Part shown: positions 4,866 through 7,617 of the stretch, piece by piece
Layout: every line of letters begins with the position of its first letter
How positions within the stretch are numbered: position 1 is the stretch's first letter
Assembly (NCBI GenBank): GCA_937875615.1
Contig: CALNBU010000061.1
Coordinates: forward strand, 1-7,617
Reading direction: 5' to 3'
DNA from: an uncultured Archangium sp.
GTDB taxonomy: Bacteria; Myxococcota; Myxococcia; Myxococcales; Myxococcaceae
Length of the DNA stretch: 7,617 nucleotides
Program-made: the position numbers and the translations under genes
The notes under the pieces: generated by a model
What the model was told of the DNA's origin: nothing
Seen by the model: the letters and a program-made list of their open reading frames with translations, nothing else
The model's database searches: none

Positions 4866-6662
4866 ATGAATCGGCTCCTGAGCGCGTGCGTGGTGTCGTT
4901 GGTGTTCGCTGGTTGCTCCGGGCGCGACGCGCTGGTGCGCGTCACGCAGGTGGACTGGGGTGAGGCGTGCGCGTACGGCGGGGTCAAGGTGGAGTCGGGG
5001 CGCGACCTCGACGGCAACGGGGTGCTGACGGCCGACGAGGTGGGAGACTCGGCCTACGTCTGCAACCAGCGCGTCGACGGCAAGACCAGCCTGGTCGACG
5101 TGCGCGCCGAGGGCCCGGGCCTCAACTGCGAGAACGGTGGCCAGCGCATCACCTTCGGCCTCGATGACAACCAGGACTTCGTGCTGCAGGACGCCGAGGT
5201 CGACAGCACCCGCTACGTCTGCAACGGCCGCAACCGGCTGCTGTCGCTGCGCGAGGTGGCGCCGGGCGCCGAGGGCTGCGAGCAGGGCGGGGTGGAGGTG
5301 TTGGCGGGCTACGACCTCAACGGCAACGGGCGCTTCGACGACGCCGAGGCCGAGGTGCGGCACGTGGTGTGTCACGGCCGCGCGCACCTGCTGCGGGTGG
5401 AGGAGGTCGACGAGAGCAACCCCGGCGCGGCGTGCCCGGCGGGCGGCCTCCGGGTGCAGTCGGGCTTCGACGCCAACGGCAACGGGGCGCTGGACGACGT
5501 CGAGGTGCAGCGCACCGAGTTCGTCTGCCACGGCGAAGACGGGAAGAGCACCCTGGTGAAGCTGAGCCCGCTCTCGGCGGACCCCGCGGGGGCGTGCCTG
5601 TTCGGCGGCACGCGCCTGGAGTCGGGCCTCGACCTCGACGGCGACGGGGCGCTGGCTCCGGCGGAGGTGCAGAGCACCCGCGACGTGTGCGCGGTGCAGG
5701 TCAACGCCTTCATGACGCTGGTGAAGAACAGCGTGGTGCTGCCCGGCGCGCAGTGCGCCTTCGGCGGGGTGAAGACCGAGGTGGGCATCGATGACAACGA
5801 CAACCGGGCGCTGGAGCCGGAGGAGGTCGACTCCAGCACCACGCACTGCAACACGGTGATGGTGGTGGACGGCCTCACCACGCTGGTGGACACCGTGCCG
5901 GCCAGCCCCGCGCAGTGCGCCTTCGGCGGCCTGGTGCTGCGCTCCGGGCTCGACGACAACCGCAACGGGGCGCTGGACCCCGCCGAGTTCGACGCGGTGG
6001 AGGTGCTGTGCAACGGCGCCAACGGCTACGACGGCGTGACGCGCACCGCGCCCTACCAGGGGCCGCAGTGCGGGAGCGGCGCGGGCTTCAGGGTGGAGAG
6101 CGGCCTCGACCTCAACCGCAACGGCGCGCTGGACACCGCCGAGGTGCGCACCACCGCGTACGTCTGTCATGGCGCCGATGGTTCCAACGGCACGGCGGGC
6201 GCTGCGGGCGCCAACTCGCTCATCCGCACCACGGACGGCGCGCAGGTGTGCGGCGCCTACGGTGGCCTCAAGGTGGAGAGCGGCGTCGACGCCAACCGCA
6301 ACGGGGTGCTGGACTCCGCGGAGGTGTCGAACACCGGCTACGTGTGCAACGGCTGGGACGGCTACACCTCGCTGGTGGCGATGTTCGACGCGGCCGGCGC
6401 GTGTGGCCCCTACGGAGGCATCCGGGTGGAGGTGGGCCTCGACCTCGACGGAGACCTGTACCTCGATGTCAACGAGGTCACCCAGTATGCCTACGTCTGC
6501 CACGGCTGGGATGGCTACAGCGCGGCGGTGGAGAGCGCGGAGGGGTACTGGAGCGCCTGCGGCGGCGGCTGGGGCGTCAGGTTGCTCAGCGGGTTGGACC
6601 TCGACTTCGACGGGTACCTGGACCCCAACGAGGTGCAGTACGAGAACTACCTCTGTGAGTGA
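4866..6662 (+). CDS. Lipoprotein of eleven tandem Cys-pair / calcium-loop repeats (DUF7151-like)
   Basis: A 598-residue lipoprotein: signal 1-16, Cys17 in FAGC (Phe at -3 is unusual), Ser at +2, so probably outer membrane. Everything from residue 21 to the end is eleven copies of a unit of about 50 residues: (S/T)LV..., Cys, GG, hydrophobic-x-x-G, an acidic loop, EV, a Tyr/Val strand and a second Cys. The loop fits the EF-hand/dockerin pattern D-x-(D/N)-x-(D/N)-G-x-L-x-x-x-E, for example DANGNGALDDVE and DLNRNGALDTAE. Units 2, 6, 10 and 11 lack the usual Gly or have changed spacing. After Cys17, all 22 Cys fall into one pair per unit, suggesting eleven disulfides. The repeat resembles DUF7151 of myxobacteria (name from memory); function unknown, plausibly a calcium-stiffened surface stalk or adhesin. 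A collagen-like Gly-x-y run (436-450) separates units 8 and 9. It ends 12 bases before the end of the PEGA gene, tail to tail. Confidence 0.9.
   Translation: MNRLLSACVVSLVFAGCSGRDALVRVTQVDWGEACAYGGVKVESGRDLDGNGVLTADEVGDSAYVCNQRVDGKTSLVDVRAEGPGLNCENGGQRITFGLDDNQDFVLQDAEVDSTRYVCNGRNRLLSLREVAPGAEGCEQGGVEVLAGYDLNGNGRFDDAEAEVRHVVCHGRAHLLRVEEVDESNPGAACPAGGLRVQSGFDANGNGALDDVEVQRTEFVCHGEDGKSTLVKLSPLSADPAGACLFGGTRLESGLDLDGDGALAPAEVQSTRDVCAVQVNAFMTLVKNSVVLPGAQCAFGGVKTEVGIDDNDNRALEPEEVDSSTTHCNTVMVVDGLTTLVDTVPASPAQCAFGGLVLRSGLDDNRNGALDPAEFDAVEVLCNGANGYDGVTRTAPYQGPQCGSGAGFRVESGLDLNRNGALDTAEVRTTAYVCHGADGSNGTAGAAGANSLIRTTDGAQVCGAYGGLKVESGVDANRNGVLDSAEVSNTGYVCNGWDGYTSLVAMFDAAGACGPYGGIRVEVGLDLDGDLYLDVNEVTQYAYVCHGWDGYSAAVESAEGYWSACGGGWGVRLLSGLDLDFDGYLDPNEVQYENYLCE
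4926..6659 (+). repeat. Eleven tandem repeats within the lipoprotein gene
   Basis: Cys pairs at residues 35-66, 88-119, 138-169, 190-221, 244-275, 297-328, 351-382, 402-434, 462-494, 513-545 and 565-597. The distance is 31 in units 1-7 and 32 in units 8-11. At the DNA level the loop codons recur closely (AACGGGGCGCTGGA at about 5484 and 5965), while linkers differ, so the copies are old but the loop is conserved. Units 4, 7 and 9-11 are most alike around the loop and the following DG linker. Confidence 0.88.
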
Positions 6663-6674
6663 CGTCTCTTGGGG

Positions 6675-6971
6675 CTACTCGTCGAGCGACGGCTCCGGCG
6701 CTTCGGTCGGAGCCGTGCCCGACTTCGTCTCTTCGAAGGTCCACTGCCAGGTGCGCTTCTCACCCGCCTTCAGCACCAGCTCTTCCTGGTGGGAGTCGCC
6801 CTTGAAGGTCAGCTTCACCAGGTGTCTCCCCGGCTTCAGCTTCACCGTGACCGGGCTCTTGTTCGACTTCTTCTGGCCGTCGAGCTGCACCTGAACGCCT
6901 TCGGGCCGCGCGTCGATGGTCAGCTCCGCCGGCGCGGCGGCGAGCAGGAGCAGGAGAGTGGCGGACAACAT
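6675..6971 (-). CDS. Small secreted PEGA-domain protein
   Basis: A 98-residue protein: signal peptide 1-15 (hydrophobic Leu/Ala run ending APA, cleavage before Glu16), a single PEGA domain at about 16-79 (ARPEGVQVQLDGQ, PVTVKLKPGRHLVKLTFKG, then a WQWTF strand), and an acidic Pro/Thr/Glu tail (81-98). PEGA domains are small beta folds found in surface and periplasmic proteins of many bacteria; no enzymatic residues are expected. The signal lacks a Lys or Arg before the hydrophobic run, which is odd, but the start is secure: AAGGAGG lies nine bases upstream of ATG 6971 and a stop closes the frame further up. It stands alone, facing the repeat lipoprotein tail to tail with 12 bases between. Confidence 0.88.
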   Translation of the reverse strand: MLSATLLLLLAAAPAELTIDARPEGVQVQLDGQKKSNKSPVTVKLKPGRHLVKLTFKGDSHQEELVLKAGEKRTWQWTFEETKSGTAPTEAPEPSLDE

Positions 6972-6980
6972 GGGCGACGG

Positions 6981-6987
6981 CCTCCTT
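6981..6987 (-). promoter_or_regulatory. Strong ribosome binding site of the PEGA gene
   Basis: On the minus strand AAGGAGG is complementary to the 16S rRNA 3' end and lies nine bases before ATG 6971. It is the only near-perfect Shine-Dalgarno site before any gene in the window and fixes the start. Confidence 0.85.
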
Positions 6988-7008
6988 GGGGCAGGGAATG
7001 GCCCGAAT

Positions 7009-7042
7009 GAAATACTGCCATCAGGCTACATCGCAAGCGATG
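7009..7042 (-). promoter_or_regulatory. Candidate promoter and small dyad upstream of the PEGA gene
   Basis: The gap 6972-7064 contains the most A/T-rich stretch here. On the minus strand TTGCGA (complement of 7031-7036) and TATTTC (complement of 7009-7014) are 16 bases apart and could be -35 and -10 boxes. The dyad CATCGC-AA-GCGATG (7029-7042) overlaps the -35. Both boxes are weak matches. Confidence 0.25.
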
Positions 7043-7064
7043 CTCTGCCTGTTCAACCGGAGCG

Positions 7065-7617
7065 TCAGCGCCGCCGCCGCCGCACCAGCCCGAGGGCGGC
7101 GAGGGCCAGCCAGCTGAAGGCCACGCCGGGGAGCTGGGTGCAGCCGCAGCCGGTCGGAACCTGGTCGACCCCCGCGCCGCCGCCCGTGCCCCACGTGTCG
7201 CCGCCGCCTCCGCCGCTCCCCGTCTGGGTGCCGACGGAGCAGGCCTTGAGGCACACCCGAGCAGTGCCCGACTGCCAGCAGTCGAAGCCCTCTTCGCAGG
7301 CGGCCTGGTCGCACGACGGCGCGCTGGAGGGGACGCCGCCGGAGCTCGACAGGCAGGCGAAGTCGCCCTGACCGCTGATGTCGGTGCACTGCTCTCCATC
7401 GATGCAGGGCGGCGGCGCGTCACACAGCTGGAAGCAGCGCGGGTCGGACTGCGCGAAGTCGGCATAGAAGCAGCTGAAGCCGGAAGGACATGAGGTGGTG
7501 GAGCAGCTGGTGAGCCCATCGGGGACCAGGCCAGACTGGGTGAGGCACAGCGAGATGTCGCCCGTCGCCGAGCAGACCTGAGCGCCAGGGCGATCACTTT
7601 GGCGGTTCCAAGGATCA
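7065..7617 (-). CDS. Cys-rich MYXO-CTERM surface protein, C-terminal part
   Basis: The frame is open from the window edge (7616) to TGA at 7065-7067, giving the last 183 residues; the start lies outside. The visible part is Cys-rich with repeating short Cys-Pro/Ser-Gly-Phe-x-Cys modules (SCPSGFSCFY, CEEGFDCWQ, SCDQAACEEG), then a Gly-rich linker (about 134-150), then the sorting tail: GCGC, a hydrophobic helix (VAFSWLALAALGLV) and RRRRR at the very C-terminus. This is the MYXO-CTERM signal of myxobacteria, processed at its Cys by dedicated proteases (myxosortase; known for TraA in Myxococcus xanthus) to give lipid-anchored surface proteins. The Cys modules suggest an extracellular, disulfide-rich domain. 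GTG at 7256 is internal, not a start. The PEGA gene follows after 93 bases. Confidence 0.88.
   Translation of the reverse strand, partial: DPWNRQSDRPGAQVCSATGDISLCLTQSGLVPDGLTSCSTTSCPSGFSCFYADFAQSDPRCFQLCDAPPPCIDGEQCTDISGQGDFACLSSSGGVPSSAPSCDQAACEEGFDCWQSGTARVCLKACSVGTQTGSGGGGGDTWGTGGGAGVDQVPTGCGCTQLPGVAFSWLALAALGLVRRRRR

Noticed and set aside
4827..6503. Long minus-strand frame of 558 residues
   Set aside because: Val/Ala/His/Arg-rich mirror of the tandem repeat gene; its apparent repeats come from the sense-strand repeats.

Overview
The window is very GC-rich and carries several marks of a myxobacterium (Myxococcota, probably the Cystobacterineae side). These are a MYXO-CTERM surface-sorting tail (Gly-Cys-Gly-Cys, hydrophobic helix, five Arg) on the last gene, a lipoprotein with myxobacterial Cys-rich repeats in front of a kelch propeller, and a lipoprotein built only from tandem Cys-pair/Ca-loop repeats. 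Genus and species cannot be told from the sequence alone.

Layout: (1) 77-1886, plus strand, a Cys-rich plus kelch lipoprotein. Its reading frame is broken at 999-1035 by 30 bases of Illumina adapter and a 7-base duplication; removing 37 bases restores one 590-residue protein. (2) 1873-3997, minus strand, three genes in a row: an E2-like CoA-dependent acyltransferase domain protein, an unrecognised 156-residue protein, and a sterol desaturase/fatty-acid hydroxylase family membrane enzyme, which meets the kelch gene tail to tail with a 14-base overlap. (3) 3998-4134, a divergent intergenic region with an operator-like dyad. (4) 4135-6662, plus strand: a small unknown protein whose stop overlaps the start of a membrane-anchored protein with six extracytoplasmic Cys, then the 598-residue repeat lipoprotein. 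(5) 6675-6971, minus strand, a small secreted PEGA-domain protein with a strong ribosome binding site. (6) 7065 to the window end, minus strand, the C-terminal 183 codons of a Cys-rich MYXO-CTERM protein that begins outside the window.

At least five products (the kelch lipoprotein, the six-Cys anchored protein, the repeat lipoprotein, the PEGA protein and the MYXO-CTERM protein) look exported, and most are rich in likely disulfides, so this is a cell-envelope/surface-protein neighbourhood. The minus-strand trio pairs a membrane di-iron oxygenase type with an acyltransferase fold, which could mean lipid modification, but nothing in the sequence proves a shared pathway. The clearest single observation is the adapter in the assembly. 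The most interesting biological ones are the eleven-unit repeat protein, whose Cys-Cys spacing changes from 31 to 32 residues at unit 8, next to a collagen-like linker, and the E2-like protein with Glu where the catalytic His should be.
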